Notes: generated by a model from the sequence alone, not told the origin. Shown: positions 42,128-51,807, counted from the first letter of the stretch. The stretch is DNA of 64,000 nt from Porphyromonadaceae bacterium UBA7207 (GCA_002490635.1 DKUJ01000023.1:5947-69946), one strand, 5' to 3'. Made by a program: numbers and translations.

Positions 42128-43858
42128 TCACTGTGGGATTATAAGCCGCTGGCCAATCTGGAGATTGGTGCTGGTGAGATTGTTGGCGCGCTGTATGGCA
42201 CGCACCGTGGTTCCGTAGCGGCGTGCTATCTTGCTCAGGCTCTCGCCCCGTTTCACCTTGTGGCGTATTGTGCGCGGGCGCTGTGGTTGAGCCTGAGACT
42301 GTGGCTGAGTCTGCCGGCCGGTTGTGCGGCTGGCGGTTTCCTGCTCGGTCTGCGATGGCTGTGTACTCTGCGTAGCGGCAGTGGCCGGTACTGTTTCTGC
42401 CGAACGCGCGCTGTCTGCGGCGGCAAAGGCTGCGGCCACGTATGCGGCGGCGGTGCTGTCGGCGGCAGCCGCTTCGACGCTGGCCGAGTCGCAGGCCTGG
42501 CTGCCGGAGTCGGCAAGCATGGACGATTCGGCGGAAGGAGTGGTGCCGGTCGGTGCCGGAGTGGGTTCGGGTTCTTTGTAGTGGCGCACTACTGTTTTGA
42601 TTTTTAGCCGTTTCCCCGTTGCCACACGTTTTCCGCAGTTGTTGAGGCGCCGGATTTCGCGCACTGTGGTGCCATAGCGGCGGGCAATCGAGGTAAGAGT
42701 CTCGCCACGCCGCACTTTGTGCCACTGGATGGTTTCCTCTTCGACGTATTCCCCGCGGGAGTCGGAACCGGTGACAGTGCCTGTGGAAGGCTCGACCACA
42801 CCACGGCGGGCATAGCGCGAGGCATTGTGGTTTACAATGGAATCCTCGTTGGCCACATATGCATAGGCCTGCAGCGAGGGCAGGGTTAGTGGGTAGGGCT
42901 TTATGTCGCCGGGAATTATATCGCGGCGGTACTGCGGGTTGAGTGCGCGCAGCTCTTCCATGGGAATGTCCAGCACTTCGGAAATCTGGTCGAAATGCAC
43001 GCGGCGGCTCACATGCACGGTGTCCACAACTATGGGTCGGCGGGCAAGCACCGGCGATATGTTGTGGTTCTTGTGGTATGTCATGATGTAGTTGGCGGCG
43101 ATGAATGCCGGCACATAGCCGCGGGTTTCGGGGAGCAGGAAGGGGTAGATTTCCCAGAAGTCCTTTTTGCCGCCTCCGGCGCGTCGGATGGCTTTGTTCA
43201 CATTGCCGGGGCCGCAGTTGTAGGCGGCGATGGCCAGCGACCAGTCGTTGTAGGTGCTGTAGAGCTGCTTGAGATATATGGCGGCGGCTTCGGAAGATTT
43301 ATAGGGGTCGAAACGCATGTCGACCAGGCTGTTCTGCTCCAGACCGAGACCCGCTCCGGTGGCGGGCATGAACTGCCACAGTCCGCCGGCGCCGGCGCGG
43401 CTTTTTGCTGTGGGCACAAGCGCGCTTTCGATTACCGGCAGGTAGCGCAGCTCGCGCGGCAGGCCGTGGCGCTCGAGGGCTTCCTCGAAAATAGGCATGT
43501 AGTATATGCTGAGTCCCAGCATGTTCTCTACCAGTTGCCTGCGTTTGGCATAGAAGCGTATGCTGTTGCCAACTACCGAGTTAAAAGGCATTTCGATGCT
43601 TACAGGCAGCCGGGATAGCCGGTCCATTATTATTTCGTCGGTCAGTTCGGCGCTCTCGCGGCTGTCGGCTTCGGTGTCGAGCACGGTGTAGTTCTGCAGA
43701 TACCAGTTCTCGAGCATCTTGCGGGTGTCGGTTTCGGCACTCTGAGGCATTATGGCCGTGGGAGTCATCGAGGCATCGGAAACGCTGAGCACGTTGTTTG
43801 CAACGGCAGGTACTGCGGCGAGCAATGCCAGGAAGGCGGATATGGCTGTGAGTTTCAT
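42128..43858 (-). CDS. Membrane-bound-type lytic transglycosylase with two LysM domains (MltD-like)
   Basis: A 576-residue exported protein: signal peptide (residues 1-20), a family I SLT domain (about 110-270) with the catalytic glutamate in VIESALVPTAKSRAGAGGLWQFMPATG and the AAYNCGPGNVNKAI motif, a LysM at about 375-420 (WHKVRRGETLTSIARRYGTT), an Ala/Ser/Thr-rich linker (about 425-530) and a second LysM at the C terminus (HKVKRGESLSKIARRYGTT). It cleaves peptidoglycan glycan strands. No lipobox is seen, unlike E. coli MltD. Lies in the parA-parB-DUF5683 run. Confidence 0.94.
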   Translation of the reverse strand: MKLTAISAFLALLAAVPAVANNVLSVSDASMTPTAIMPQSAETDTRKMLENWYLQNYTVLDTEADSRESAELTDEIIMDRLSRLPVSIEMPFNSVVGNSIRFYAKRRQLVENMLGLSIYYMPIFEEALERHGLPRELRYLPVIESALVPTAKSRAGAGGLWQFMPATGAGLGLEQNSLVDMRFDPYKSSEAAAIYLKQLYSTYNDWSLAIAAYNCGPGNVNKAIRRAGGGKKDFWEIYPFLLPETRGYVPAFIAANYIMTYHKNHNISPVLARRPIVVDTVHVSRRVHFDQISEVLDIPMEELRALNPQYRRDIIPGDIKPYPLTLPSLQAYAYVANEDSIVNHNASRYARRGVVEPSTGTVTGSDSRGEYVEEETIQWHKVRRGETLTSIARRYGTTVREIRRLNNCGKRVATGKRLKIKTVVRHYKEPEPTPAPTGTTPSAESSMLADSGSQACDSASVEAAAADSTAAAYVAAAFAAADSARSAETVPATAATQSTQPSQTEQETASRTTGRQTQPQSQAQPQRPRTIRHKVKRGESLSKIARRYGTTVRAIQRANNLTSTNLQIGQRLIIPQ

Positions 43859-43880
43859 CTTATGTTGTGGTATGGAGCGT

Positions 43881-44627
43881 TCAGAAGGTTATGGCGCAGG
43901 CAAGGCCGACGCCGGGGCGGAAGTCGCGGGTGTCGCCTATGAGAACCGGCGATACATCCATGCTGAGGTCGGGACTGATATCGAAATGCGACAGCGAGGC
44001 ATCCACGTAGGCATCCACCATGGCCACCAGATATACGCCCACCATGGCAATGATGCACAGGTCGCGGTTGCGGCGGTAGAAGTTCTTGCGGCTCTGCATG
44101 ATGTTTGTGAGCCAGGTGCGGTCGATATCGCTTTCCTGCGTGGTCGGAGGAAAGAAGTTCATGTAGCTGTTGGTGTTGGGGTCGCTGTCCATCAGGTCGC
44201 GGTAGGCCCGTGTGTAGTCGGTGAGCATGCCGTTGTTCCATGATGTCGCGTACCCCAGGCCCATGTAGGCGCCGATGACAATGGGTATTTTCCAGTACCG
44301 GCGGTTGTAGACCTGTCCCAGCCCCGGGAAAAGGGCGCTCATCCACACGGCGCGTGTCGGGTCGGGGTTGAATTCCACTTCGCGGGCTTCCCAGACCTCG
44401 TAGTCCGAAAAGCGGGATGGCGCGATGCTGTCGATGGCGAAGTCTTCGGCGGGAGCTATGTCATAGCTTACTGTCGACAGTTCCACGCGGACACTGTCGG
44501 GTGCGGCAGCTATGCTGTCGGCAGCCGTCTCGAAGGCGGCACAGCGTGCACTGCCTCCGATTACAAACGCGGCAAGCATGATTGCATACAGCAGGCGAAG
44601 CAGGCTATTGGTCGGCGTCCTGGGCAT
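43881..44627 (-). CDS. DUF5683 membrane protein
   Basis: A 248-residue protein with a signal peptide and, after an acidic stretch, the DUF5683 core: WMSALFPGLGQVYNRRYWKIPIVIGAYMGLGY followed by a Tyr/Arg-rich segment and a second hydrophobic helix (IIAMVGVYLVAMVDAYVDASL). The GxGQxYNxxYWKxP signature is also found in TM2-like proteins. Function unknown. It overlaps parB by 23 bases, a conserved Bacteroidales arrangement as far as I recall. Confidence 0.85.
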   Translation of the reverse strand: MPRTPTNSLLRLLYAIMLAAFVIGGSARCAAFETAADSIAAAPDSVRVELSTVSYDIAPAEDFAIDSIAPSRFSDYEVWEAREVEFNPDPTRAVWMSALFPGLGQVYNRRYWKIPIVIGAYMGLGYATSWNNGMLTDYTRAYRDLMDSDPNTNSYMNFFPPTTQESDIDRTWLTNIMQSRKNFYRRNRDLCIIAMVGVYLVAMVDAYVDASLSHFDISPDLSMDVSPVLIGDTRDFRPGVGLACAITF

Positions 44628-45489
44628 GCAATGTGTCGAACAGTGAAATCAGACGTGCCATCTCTTCCTCGTCCCTGAAGGGGAAGGTTATCTTACCGCG
44701 TCCCTGGGCATTGACATCGAGGCGAACCGGGGTGCGGAATACATTGCTTAGATGCTTTTTGAGAACATCATATTCGGCAGCAGCGGCCTTGCCTGGTTCT
44801 TTTGGCCTGGAGGCCTTGCCGTTCATCTGCTTGGCGAGTTCCTCGACACGGCGTACCGACAGTCCTTCCTTTATGATGCGTTTGTACAGTTCCAGCTGCA
44901 GCGCGGGGTCGGAGAGGCTGAGCAGTGCTCGGGCATGGCCCATGTCGACGCGTTTGTCGCGCAAGCCGAGCTGCACTTCTGCCGGCAGTCGCAGCAGTCG
45001 CAGAAAGTTGGCCACAGTGGCGCGGTTCTTGCCAATGCGTTCGCTAAGCCGTTCCTGGGTGAGGTTGTACCTGTCGATGAGCTTGCGGAAGGTCAGGGCT
45101 ATTTCTATTGCGTTGAGGTCTTCGCGCTGGATGTTCTCTATCAGCGCCATCTCGGTTAGTTCGGCCTCGTTCGCGCTGCGGATATATGCCGGCACTGTGT
45201 CGAGGCCGGCCATGGCGGCGGCGCGGAAACGCCTCTCGCCGGCGATTATCTGATAGCGGTCGGGTGCGATTTTCCGCAGCGACAGCGGCTGGATTATGCC
45301 TAATGTGCGGATGGAGGCGGCAAGTTCCTCCAGGGCATCGCCGGAGAAGTCGGTTCGTGGCTGCTCGGGATTCGGCTCTATGGCCGCGAGTGCAATCTCG
45401 TTGATGGCTGTGGACCCGGATGTTTCGGTGGTGTCCATCGAAATAAGGGAGTCGAGTCCACGCCCCAGTGCGTTACGTTTGATAGCCAT
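44605..45489 (-). CDS. parB: Chromosome-partitioning protein ParB
   Basis: A 294-residue CTP-dependent DNA clamp. It has the N-terminal ALGRGLDSLI opening, the nucleotide-binding motifs NPEQPR and the GERRFRAA box (about residues 80-90), the helix-turn-helix LTQERLSERIGKNRATVANFLRLL that reads parS, and a C-terminal dimerisation part. It works with ParA, 6 bases upstream, in origin segregation. I did not find an obvious parS palindrome in the intergenic parts of this window. Confidence 0.96.
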   Translation of the reverse strand: MAIKRNALGRGLDSLISMDTTETSGSTAINEIALAAIEPNPEQPRTDFSGDALEELAASIRTLGIIQPLSLRKIAPDRYQIIAGERRFRAAAMAGLDTVPAYIRSANEAELTEMALIENIQREDLNAIEIALTFRKLIDRYNLTQERLSERIGKNRATVANFLRLLRLPAEVQLGLRDKRVDMGHARALLSLSDPALQLELYKRIIKEGLSVRRVEELAKQMNGKASRPKEPGKAAAAEYDVLKKHLSNVFRTPVRLDVNAQGRGKITFPFRDEEEMARLISLFDTLHAQDADQ

Positions 45490-45495
45490 GGCGCT

Positions 45496-46296
45496 TTATG
45501 CGTTGTTGGCCGTGGCGGTTTTGCGCCGGCGGCGGTTGTGTTTGTTTATAAGCTCTTTGGCGAGCATGATGTGGGAAGTGGCTCCGCGGCTTTCGGCATC
45601 GTAGAGCAGTGCGGGGATTCCATGGCTGGGCGCCTCGCTCAGGCGGATGTTGCGTGGAATCACTGTATTGAACACCATGTCGCCGAAATGGCCTTTAAGC
45701 TCTTCGTATATCTGGTTTGCCAGGCGCAGGCGGGCATCGTACATTGTCAGCAGGAAGCCTTCGATTTCCAGCTCAGGGTTCAGCCTGCTTTTTATTATTC
45801 TTACGGTGTTCAGAAGTTTGGAGATGCCTTCCAGCGCGAAATATTCGGCCTGTACGGGAATAATCACCGAATCGGCGGCAGTGAGCGCATTCACCGTTAT
45901 AAGCCCCAGCGACGGCGAGCAGTCGATGATGATGTAGTCGTACTTGTCCTTCACCGGAGCGAGCATGTTCAGCAGCACCCGCTCGCGTTGGTCTTTGTTT
46001 ATCAGCTCTATTTCCGCTCCGGCAAGGTCGATGCGGGATCCTACCAGGAAAAGGCCGTCCATGCATGTGGGCACTTCGGAGCCCTCCAGCGGGTATTCGT
46101 CTACGAGGCATTCGTAGATGGAGGCATTCATGGTGCGTGGGTCGATGCCGTAGCCGGAAGTGGCGTTGGCCTGCGGGTCGGCATCGATAATAAGCACTTT
46201 GCGGCCTTCCGCGGCCAGCGATGCGGCCAGATTAATGGTTGTAGTGGTTTTGCCTACTCCGCCTTTCTGGTTTGCTATTGCTATTATTTTTCCCAT
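45496..46296 (-). CDS. parA: Chromosome-partitioning ATPase ParA (Soj-type)
   Basis: A 266-residue Walker-type ATPase. The deviant Walker A is NQKGGVGKTTTTINLA at residues 9-24, Walker A' is VLIIDADPQANAT, and Walker B is YIIIDCSPSLGLIT. The protein lacks the N-terminal DNA-binding extension of plasmid ParA, as expected of the chromosomal form. I chose ATG 46296 (MGKIIAIANQ) because the frame upstream has no conservation. A near-consensus -7 box (TTACTTTG, 46334-46327) lies upstream. Confidence 0.97.
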   Translation of the reverse strand: MGKIIAIANQKGGVGKTTTTINLAASLAAEGRKVLIIDADPQANATSGYGIDPRTMNASIYECLVDEYPLEGSEVPTCMDGLFLVGSRIDLAGAEIELINKDQRERVLLNMLAPVKDKYDYIIIDCSPSLGLITVNALTAADSVIIPVQAEYFALEGISKLLNTVRIIKSRLNPELEIEGFLLTMYDARLRLANQIYEELKGHFGDMVFNTVIPRNIRLSEAPSHGIPALLYDAESRGATSHIMLAKELINKHNRRRRKTATANNA

Positions 46297-46430
46297 TGAG
46301 GATGTGTGGTGGAAGAGATTATGCCGCAAAGTAAGCAATAATTGGTGAAACATCGGTGTGTATGTTCCACGAAAATGCACCGAGTGTAAATAAATGGAGA
46401 CAAATAAGTCTTTTTCAGCGCACTGATGGT

Positions 46431-46468
46431 GAAAAAAGAAGGAGCGTGCCGCCGTGGCACACTCCTTC
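46431..46468 (-). terminator. Terminator of the polysaccharide export operon
   Basis: A 13-bp stem (46438-46450 with 46456-46468, one mismatch) follows the Wzc-like stop on the minus strand and ends in TTTTTTC. Confidence 0.92.
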
Positions 46469-46490
46469 CGAAGCGTTGTTTCCGGTGTTG

Positions 46491-48851
46491 TTATTTGTGG
46501 CTCTTGTAGCCGTAGGAATAGTTGCCGGTGTGGGTGCCGTAGTGGCGGTAGCTGTATGCTGTGCCTTTCATGTTCACGGCGTTGAGCACGATGTACGCGT
46601 TGGGGAGTTTGTGGGAGCGTACAGCGCTGTGGAGAGTGCTCAGGCTGTGGCGGCTCGAGTAGTTGGCGCGGGTGACGAAGAGCTGCAGGTCGGAGTAGCG
46701 CACAATCAGGAACGAGTCGGAGATTATACCGATAGGAGCTGTATCGATGATCACATAGTCGAACTTCTGGCGAAGCAACTCGATTATATGTTCCATGTTG
46801 TTGCTCATCAGCAACTCGTTGGGGTTCGGAGGTACGGGACCGGCGGGGAGGATGTAGAGGTTGGGGCAGATGTCGCTCTTCACCAGCAGGCTGTCGACGT
46901 CTTTTTCCTGTCCCGAAAGGTATGTGGTGAGACCGCGGCGGTTGTCCAGGCCGAATCGCTTGGCAAGTACGGGTCGGCGGATGTCGGCACCGATTACGAG
47001 CACTTTCTTGCCGGCGATGGCGTAGGTGAGCGCGAGGTTGGTGGCCACGAATGTCTTGCCTTCACCCGACACCGACGAGGTGAGCAGGATAACCTGGCAG
47101 CCGGTGTTGTTGTGGGTGGCGAAAGAGATGTTGTTTCGCAGCAGTCGGAAGAGCTCGGCAATGGGGGTGGACACGTTCTCGCCGACCACAATCTGGTCGT
47201 TCGTGGAGCTCTTGTCGGCAATGCTGATTTCGCCGAGTACGGGAATCTTTGTTACGCGTTCAAGTTCTTCCTGGTCGCTGAAGCGCGGGAAGAGCGAGCG
47301 CCGCAGATATATTATGATGCCTGGAATAATGAGACCGAGGATAAAGGCGCCCACAAGAATGAGCATCTTGCGCGGAGCCACGGGCTGTTCGCCGGTGGGG
47401 TCGTCGATAAGGCGGGCGGAGTTTGTGGTCATCGATTTCTGAAGGGCGATTTCCTCGCGGCGCTGCAGAAGGAATGTGTAGATGTTCACCTTTACCTGCT
47501 GTTCGCGGAAAATTTCCTGCAGACCCTTGTCGACGGTAGGTGTGGATGCAAGCTGTCCCGAGCTTTGGTCTTCGAGGCGCTGGATGTTGGCGATGCGGGA
47601 GTTGAGATTGCGTTTCGCTGCAACAATTGTCTGCATGATGCGGACTTTCTGGCGGTTGATGTCGTCCTGCATCGACAGTACTATCGGGCTGTTGGTCGTG
47701 CTGCCTTCGAGGGCTCGGTGGAGCTGTGTCACGCGCAGGTTGTACTGCTCGATGCTGTTAACGATGGAGGGATCCTGAACAGCGGAGGGGAGAAGTTCAT
47801 AAGTGCCGGTTGTGCTCACGATGCGTTCGATATCGTTGAGCACGGCCATGTCGGCTTCGGCATCGGCCAGCTGGCTCTGATAGTTGCTCTGCAGAGTGAG
47901 ATTGAGGTTGCTCTGTGTCTGCAGTTCGGTGATGTTGTGAGCCTGGCGGTAAGCCTGCAGACGGTTTTCAACGTCGCGCAGTTCGTCGGATATGTTCACA
48001 AGACGGTCGAGAATGAAGGCTTCGGTCTGCACGGCGGCACGGTTGCGGTCCTCGATTATGCCTCGGTTGTAGACGTCGAGTATGGCGTTGATGATGTCTA
48101 CGCCACGGGCTATCACATCGGTGGTGTACGACACGTGGATAACCTTGTCGCTCTTCTTCACGAAGTTTACCACCAGATTCTGTGCAATCTGCTTGGCCAC
48201 GTTGCGCGGGCTGCGGATAATGATTTTCTCGGTGCCTTCCAGCTCCGGAATAGCTAAGGAGCGTCTCAGGGTAAGGGTGGCATGGGAAAGTTCGATATCG
48301 CAGGGCAGTGCCACGTTGTCGAGGTGGCGGGTTTCCTTGTTGTTGTCGAAACGGGTTTCCACGTCGATATCGAATTTACCATCGGAGGCATTGGAGATTT
48401 CGATGTAGATGGGAGCCTTGAGCTGCTGTAGTGAAGCCGAGTCGAGCGAGGCAACAATGGCGTTGTTGTGGTAGAGTGGGGTGTCGCGCAGGGTTCCTTC
48501 GCGGTAGTAGGCGTAGCTCAGCCCAAGGGAGTCCACCACTTTGACAAGGTTGTTGGAGCTGCGGATGATTTCAAGCTCGGTCTCGTCGAGGTCGTTCTTG
48601 AAACTCAGGAGCGGGTTCACCTTGTCGATGGTCATTGCCTCGCTGTTGGTGGAGCTTTCGTTAAGGAAGATGGAGGACTCCAGCCGGTAAGTGGGAATCA
48701 CCGACTGTATGTAGAAGTAGCCCAGAGCCACGCAAACGACAACGCCGAGTACGAACCATTTCCAGTTCGAGAGGTAATCGAGAAGCAAGCCTTTGGTGTC
48801 GAATTCTTCGTTCTCGATTTCCTGAATGTTTCCGTTTTGTTCTTCAGCCAT
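46491..48851 (-). CDS. Polysaccharide biosynthesis tyrosine autokinase (Wzc-like)
   Basis: A 786-residue inner-membrane protein. An N-terminal Wzz domain begins with a membrane segment at about residues 31-50; a long coiled-coil periplasmic region spans about 70-480; a second segment lies near 500-520; a BY-kinase domain ends the protein with Walker A (SGEGKTFVATNLAL), Walker A' (VLVIGADIRRP) and Walker B (YVIIDTAPIG). The last 25 residues hold a tyrosine cluster (YSYRHYGTHTGNYSYGY), the autophosphorylation sites. It controls chain length and export of capsule or exopolysaccharide with the Wza-like protein 5 bases upstream. Confidence 0.95.
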   Translation of the reverse strand: MAEEQNGNIQEIENEEFDTKGLLLDYLSNWKWFVLGVVVCVALGYFYIQSVIPTYRLESSIFLNESSTNSEAMTIDKVNPLLSFKNDLDETELEIIRSSNNLVKVVDSLGLSYAYYREGTLRDTPLYHNNAIVASLDSASLQQLKAPIYIEISNASDGKFDIDVETRFDNNKETRHLDNVALPCDIELSHATLTLRRSLAIPELEGTEKIIIRSPRNVAKQIAQNLVVNFVKKSDKVIHVSYTTDVIARGVDIINAILDVYNRGIIEDRNRAAVQTEAFILDRLVNISDELRDVENRLQAYRQAHNITELQTQSNLNLTLQSNYQSQLADAEADMAVLNDIERIVSTTGTYELLPSAVQDPSIVNSIEQYNLRVTQLHRALEGSTTNSPIVLSMQDDINRQKVRIMQTIVAAKRNLNSRIANIQRLEDQSSGQLASTPTVDKGLQEIFREQQVKVNIYTFLLQRREEIALQKSMTTNSARLIDDPTGEQPVAPRKMLILVGAFILGLIIPGIIIYLRRSLFPRFSDQEELERVTKIPVLGEISIADKSSTNDQIVVGENVSTPIAELFRLLRNNISFATHNNTGCQVILLTSSVSGEGKTFVATNLALTYAIAGKKVLVIGADIRRPVLAKRFGLDNRRGLTTYLSGQEKDVDSLLVKSDICPNLYILPAGPVPPNPNELLMSNNMEHIIELLRQKFDYVIIDTAPIGIISDSFLIVRYSDLQLFVTRANYSSRHSLSTLHSAVRSHKLPNAYIVLNAVNMKGTAYSYRHYGTHTGNYSYGYKSHK

Positions 48852-48856
48852 TGCAG

Positions 48857-49705
48857 TTATTTTTTTGTGAGGTTGAGGACGCCGATTACGAGCGAGGCCA
48901 GCGATGAGATGCCGCCAACGATGGTGATGGTAGACTGTACGCCGGGAGCCATCTGCCAGGCCTGGTTTGCCATGGACTTATTGGGGGTGACGTATATGAA
49001 GTCGTTCTGCTGGAGTGTGAAGTATGGCGACATGAGGAAGTTGCGGTCCTGCAGGTTGATGCGGTGAACTTCGCGTGAGCCGTCGGAGTTGGTGCGGTAG
49101 AGGAGCACGTTCTCGCGGTCGCCCTTGATGTCGAGGTCGCCGGCCATGGATATGGCCTCGAGGAAGGTCATGCGTTCGTTGCGGCTCTGATATACGCCGG
49201 GATTTTTTACGGCGCCGGCTACCGACACGCGGAAGTTCATCAAGCGTATGTCGACGTTGGGACGTTCGGTTACATAATGAGGATATATGGCATTTACGAC
49301 GACTTCGGCCACCTGGTTCTTGGTTAGTCCGGCCACGTGAAGCGGGCCAATGATTGGGAACTCGATGTTGCCGTCGGCGTTCACCAGATAATAGTCGGTA
49401 CTTACCTCGAGGCCTGTGTTGGTGTATGACGTGGACTGGCGGGTGAGTACGTGTATTTTGCCTTCATCGTCGACATAGCGGCCTTTGTTGAACGGGGCCA
49501 CCGCTGTCATGTTCGGCGAAGTCACTTCTATGTTGAGCAGGTCTCCGGCGGTAATAACAGGATCATTGACAATAGGGGCCTGCGATAATACTTCTGTCGG
49601 GATTTGCTCTGCATCGACAAGGTATGGCACCTTCTTGGATGCGGAGCAACTTGCCAGCAGAAGTACTGCGATGGCCGTGGCGGCAAGGCGTATCATTCGT
49701 TTCAT
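48857..49705 (-). CDS. Polysaccharide export lipoprotein (Wza-like)
   Basis: A 282-residue outer-membrane lipoprotein with lipobox LLLASCS (Cys near residue 19). The Poly_export domain covers about 50-160 (VITAGDLLNIEV to VAEVVVNAIYPHYV) and an SLBB domain follows (VSVAGAVKNPGVYQ). A hydrophobic C-terminal segment (about 255-275) may cross the membrane. ATG 49705 is preferred to a GTG at 49711. It forms a two-gene operon with the kinase and has its own promoter. The glycosyltransferases for the polymer are not in the window. Confidence 0.93.
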   Translation of the reverse strand: MKRMIRLAATAIAVLLLASCSASKKVPYLVDAEQIPTEVLSQAPIVNDPVITAGDLLNIEVTSPNMTAVAPFNKGRYVDDEGKIHVLTRQSTSYTNTGLEVSTDYYLVNADGNIEFPIIGPLHVAGLTKNQVAEVVVNAIYPHYVTERPNVDIRLMNFRVSVAGAVKNPGVYQSRNERMTFLEAISMAGDLDIKGDRENVLLYRTNSDGSREVHRINLQDRNFLMSPYFTLQQNDFIYVTPNKSMANQAWQMAPGVQSTITIVGGISSLASLVIGVLNLTKK

Positions 49706-49791
49706 CGTCACACTGGTTATGTTTTATTTTTTTGTTTTTTCAATAAGGACGAAAAGAGGGCAATCTTGTCTGCCTCTAAAATAATGGCGCG

Positions 49792-49824
49792 CAAAGTTAC
49801 ACAATATATTTTTTGTTGTGCAAA
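49792..49824 (-). promoter_or_regulatory. Bacteroidota-type promoter for the polysaccharide export operon
   Basis: On the minus strand TTTG (49824-49821), 21 bases, then TAACTTTG (49799-49792), giving a leader of about 80 bases before 49705. Confidence 0.68.
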
Positions 49825-49873
49825 AATATATTTCACAGGGGATTGTAATTTTTTTGTGCCTGTGCAGTGTGAT

Positions 49874-49898
49874 AGACTCTCAGTGTTGTCGGGAGTCT
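49874..49898 (-). terminator. Weak hairpin after the CotH-family gene
   Basis: An 8-bp stem (49874-49881 with 49891-49898, including one G-U pair) follows the stop of the CotH gene on the minus strand. There is no T tract directly behind it, so its role as a terminator is uncertain. Confidence 0.35.
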
Positions 49899-49899
49899 T

Positions 49900-51807
49900 T
49901 CATCGGAAAATCCGGCGGCATGCGTTGCACCCTTGACGGACTATATAAAGTCTTCCGGGAACGGGATTTTCTGTTCTTATGCCTTCGATTGTGAAATATT
50001 CAACGGGAGCGTCGGGTGTGTTGTCCGTGGCTATGTTCTCCACTCCGCTCAGCATGTAGTCGGGCAGGGGTGCGGCAGGGGTGTTGTCGCGTGCAGGCTC
50101 GGCGATGTCTTCGCCTGGAGTGTAGCTGCCCCATTGAGTGCTCAGCCATGCGGCTTTGGCACGCAGATGGTCAACGACGGCACGACGACGGCTGTCCATG
50201 TCCGAGTTATCGGCTACAGGCTGGCCTCCGTCGGGAACTGGACGGCCGGCCCAGCGTCGACGGTCGTAGATGGCAGCTGCGGCGATGTGTGAGGTGTATT
50301 CGTCGATGGCGTCGAAAAGTCCGGAATACGCTGTGCTCATAAACCATTTCCATGTGCTGAGCAGGCGATTGTTGAACGTTTTGTTGGCGCGCATGCTGGG
50401 AATCCATGTGTTGCCGAATGGGTCATGGTCGTAGAAATAGCCGTCGGTAGGGCCGTTGAAGGCATTTCCGCAGTCCCATAGCGGCGAGAAATGCCATTTA
50501 TGGCCTTCGCCGCGGTCGCGGAACAGATATGTGGAGCCGTGGTAGGATTCGGTATGTGAAATAAGCTCTTCCACAATGTAGTAGCGGACAGCGTCGTCGA
50601 GGTCCATATATGCCCATAGATTGTCGGAGCAGTTGCCTATGGCGTTGTTCATGGCAGTGAACTGGTCGGTTATGAAGCGACGCTGAAGCTCGGAATATTC
50701 CTCCGGGGTGTCGGGCGTTATCCGCAATGCGTCGATGTAGTGGTCGGAGCCTGCGCAAGACTGCTCTTCGAGTACAATCTGTCCGTCTTCGTCGTAGTTG
50801 TCGAGTTCAACGAGGTAACCGCCTGATGCCAAAGCCGGGTCGGAGCACATGTCGTCAAGTTCGGATATGTTGATTCTGTCTTTCTCGATGCGGATGGATT
50901 CGGTGAGGAAGTACAGGCCGCGATAGTCGCCGTTTACAACAAGTTCGACCGGCTGCTGGGCAGGTGTCCACGGAAGGCCTATGCGGTGCCCCAGGTCGAA
51001 GCCGCAGAAGTTGCGAAGGTAGCCGAATGTGTCGTCGGCGTGTGCCAGCAAGGCGAAGTGTTTGCTTTTGGTCAGCCCCAGCATGGGTTGTTTTGCTTCG
51101 AGCTTGATTTTATAGGGCTTTTTTGCGAATCCACGGCGGGTCCAGTTTCCGCGAGCCTTTATCTGCAGGGGCAGTGGCTCCTGTTCGCTTCCCAGACTTG
51201 TGGCTCCGCAATCGGCCAGCCATTGGCAGCCGTTCAGGTCGAGCCAGTATTCGGCATCTGTGAAGTAGTTCTTGTGGTCGAGGTCGATAGCGATTATTTC
51301 ATTGTCGAGGGTGGAGTGGGTGGCGTCGGTGTAGACATTTATATATAGCACCGGCAGAGTTCCGCTTGTGGCGGCGGCGCTTGAGCCGTCGGTGGTGAAA
51401 TGAATGGTTGTAGGTCTGGCGGAACCTTCGCTGAAGGCGGCATCGAATGAGATTGTGAGGTTTTCGAGTCCCGGGGTATTCCAGTTTGAGCCACCGGGTG
51501 TTCCCTCCACGGAGCAGGTGCCGTTTATATTATCGTTGCCTCCGTAGTTGTACTGCCAGTTGTCTCCGGAAATTTTGAATTCGCCTGCAAGGGAGTTCAC
51601 GGTTATGGAATATGTGTCGCCGGACCTGTCGAAACGGTGGGTTTCTTCTGCGCTCCAGCCGTTGAATTGGCCTCGCAGGTACATTACGGGAAATCCTTCG
51701 GAATCGAGGGTGTCCGAGGCGAACGAGCAGATTGCCGTGGCCAGGCATGCATACAGCGTTGCAAGAAGGCGTTCTGGTTTCATGAGGGATACTAGATTTG
51801 GTTTCAT
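49900..51807 (-). CDS. Exported CotH-family (spore coat kinase-like) protein
   Basis: A 635-residue protein with a signal peptide and an N-terminal beta-rich domain (about 40-110, YLRGQFNGWS to WQYNYGGND) of the kind found in carbohydrate-binding modules. The CotH domain runs from about 160 to 480: KKPYKIKLEAKQPMLGLTKSKHFALLAHADD, VNGDYRGLYFLTESIRIEKDRI and HFSPLWDCGNAF. In the last motif the family's usual WDxD has Gly in place of the second Asp. The C terminus (YFTIEGIRTENPVPGRLYIVRQG) resembles the short sorting tail of Bacteroidales secreted proteins. The start may be 51807 or 51783; both ATGs lie in a 24-base tandem repeat. Role unknown; the family includes protein kinases. Confidence 0.85.
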   Translation of the reverse strand: MKPNLVSLMKPERLLATLYACLATAICSFASDTLDSEGFPVMYLRGQFNGWSAEETHRFDRSGDTYSITVNSLAGEFKISGDNWQYNYGGNDNINGTCSVEGTPGGSNWNTPGLENLTISFDAAFSEGSARPTTIHFTTDGSSAAATSGTLPVLYINVYTDATHSTLDNEIIAIDLDHKNYFTDAEYWLDLNGCQWLADCGATSLGSEQEPLPLQIKARGNWTRRGFAKKPYKIKLEAKQPMLGLTKSKHFALLAHADDTFGYLRNFCGFDLGHRIGLPWTPAQQPVELVVNGDYRGLYFLTESIRIEKDRINISELDDMCSDPALASGGYLVELDNYDEDGQIVLEEQSCAGSDHYIDALRITPDTPEEYSELQRRFITDQFTAMNNAIGNCSDNLWAYMDLDDAVRYYIVEELISHTESYHGSTYLFRDRGEGHKWHFSPLWDCGNAFNGPTDGYFYDHDPFGNTWIPSMRANKTFNNRLLSTWKWFMSTAYSGLFDAIDEYTSHIAAAAIYDRRRWAGRPVPDGGQPVADNSDMDSRRRAVVDHLRAKAAWLSTQWGSYTPGEDIAEPARDNTPAAPLPDYMLSGVENIATDNTPDAPVEYFTIEGIRTENPVPGRLYIVRQGCNACRRIFR

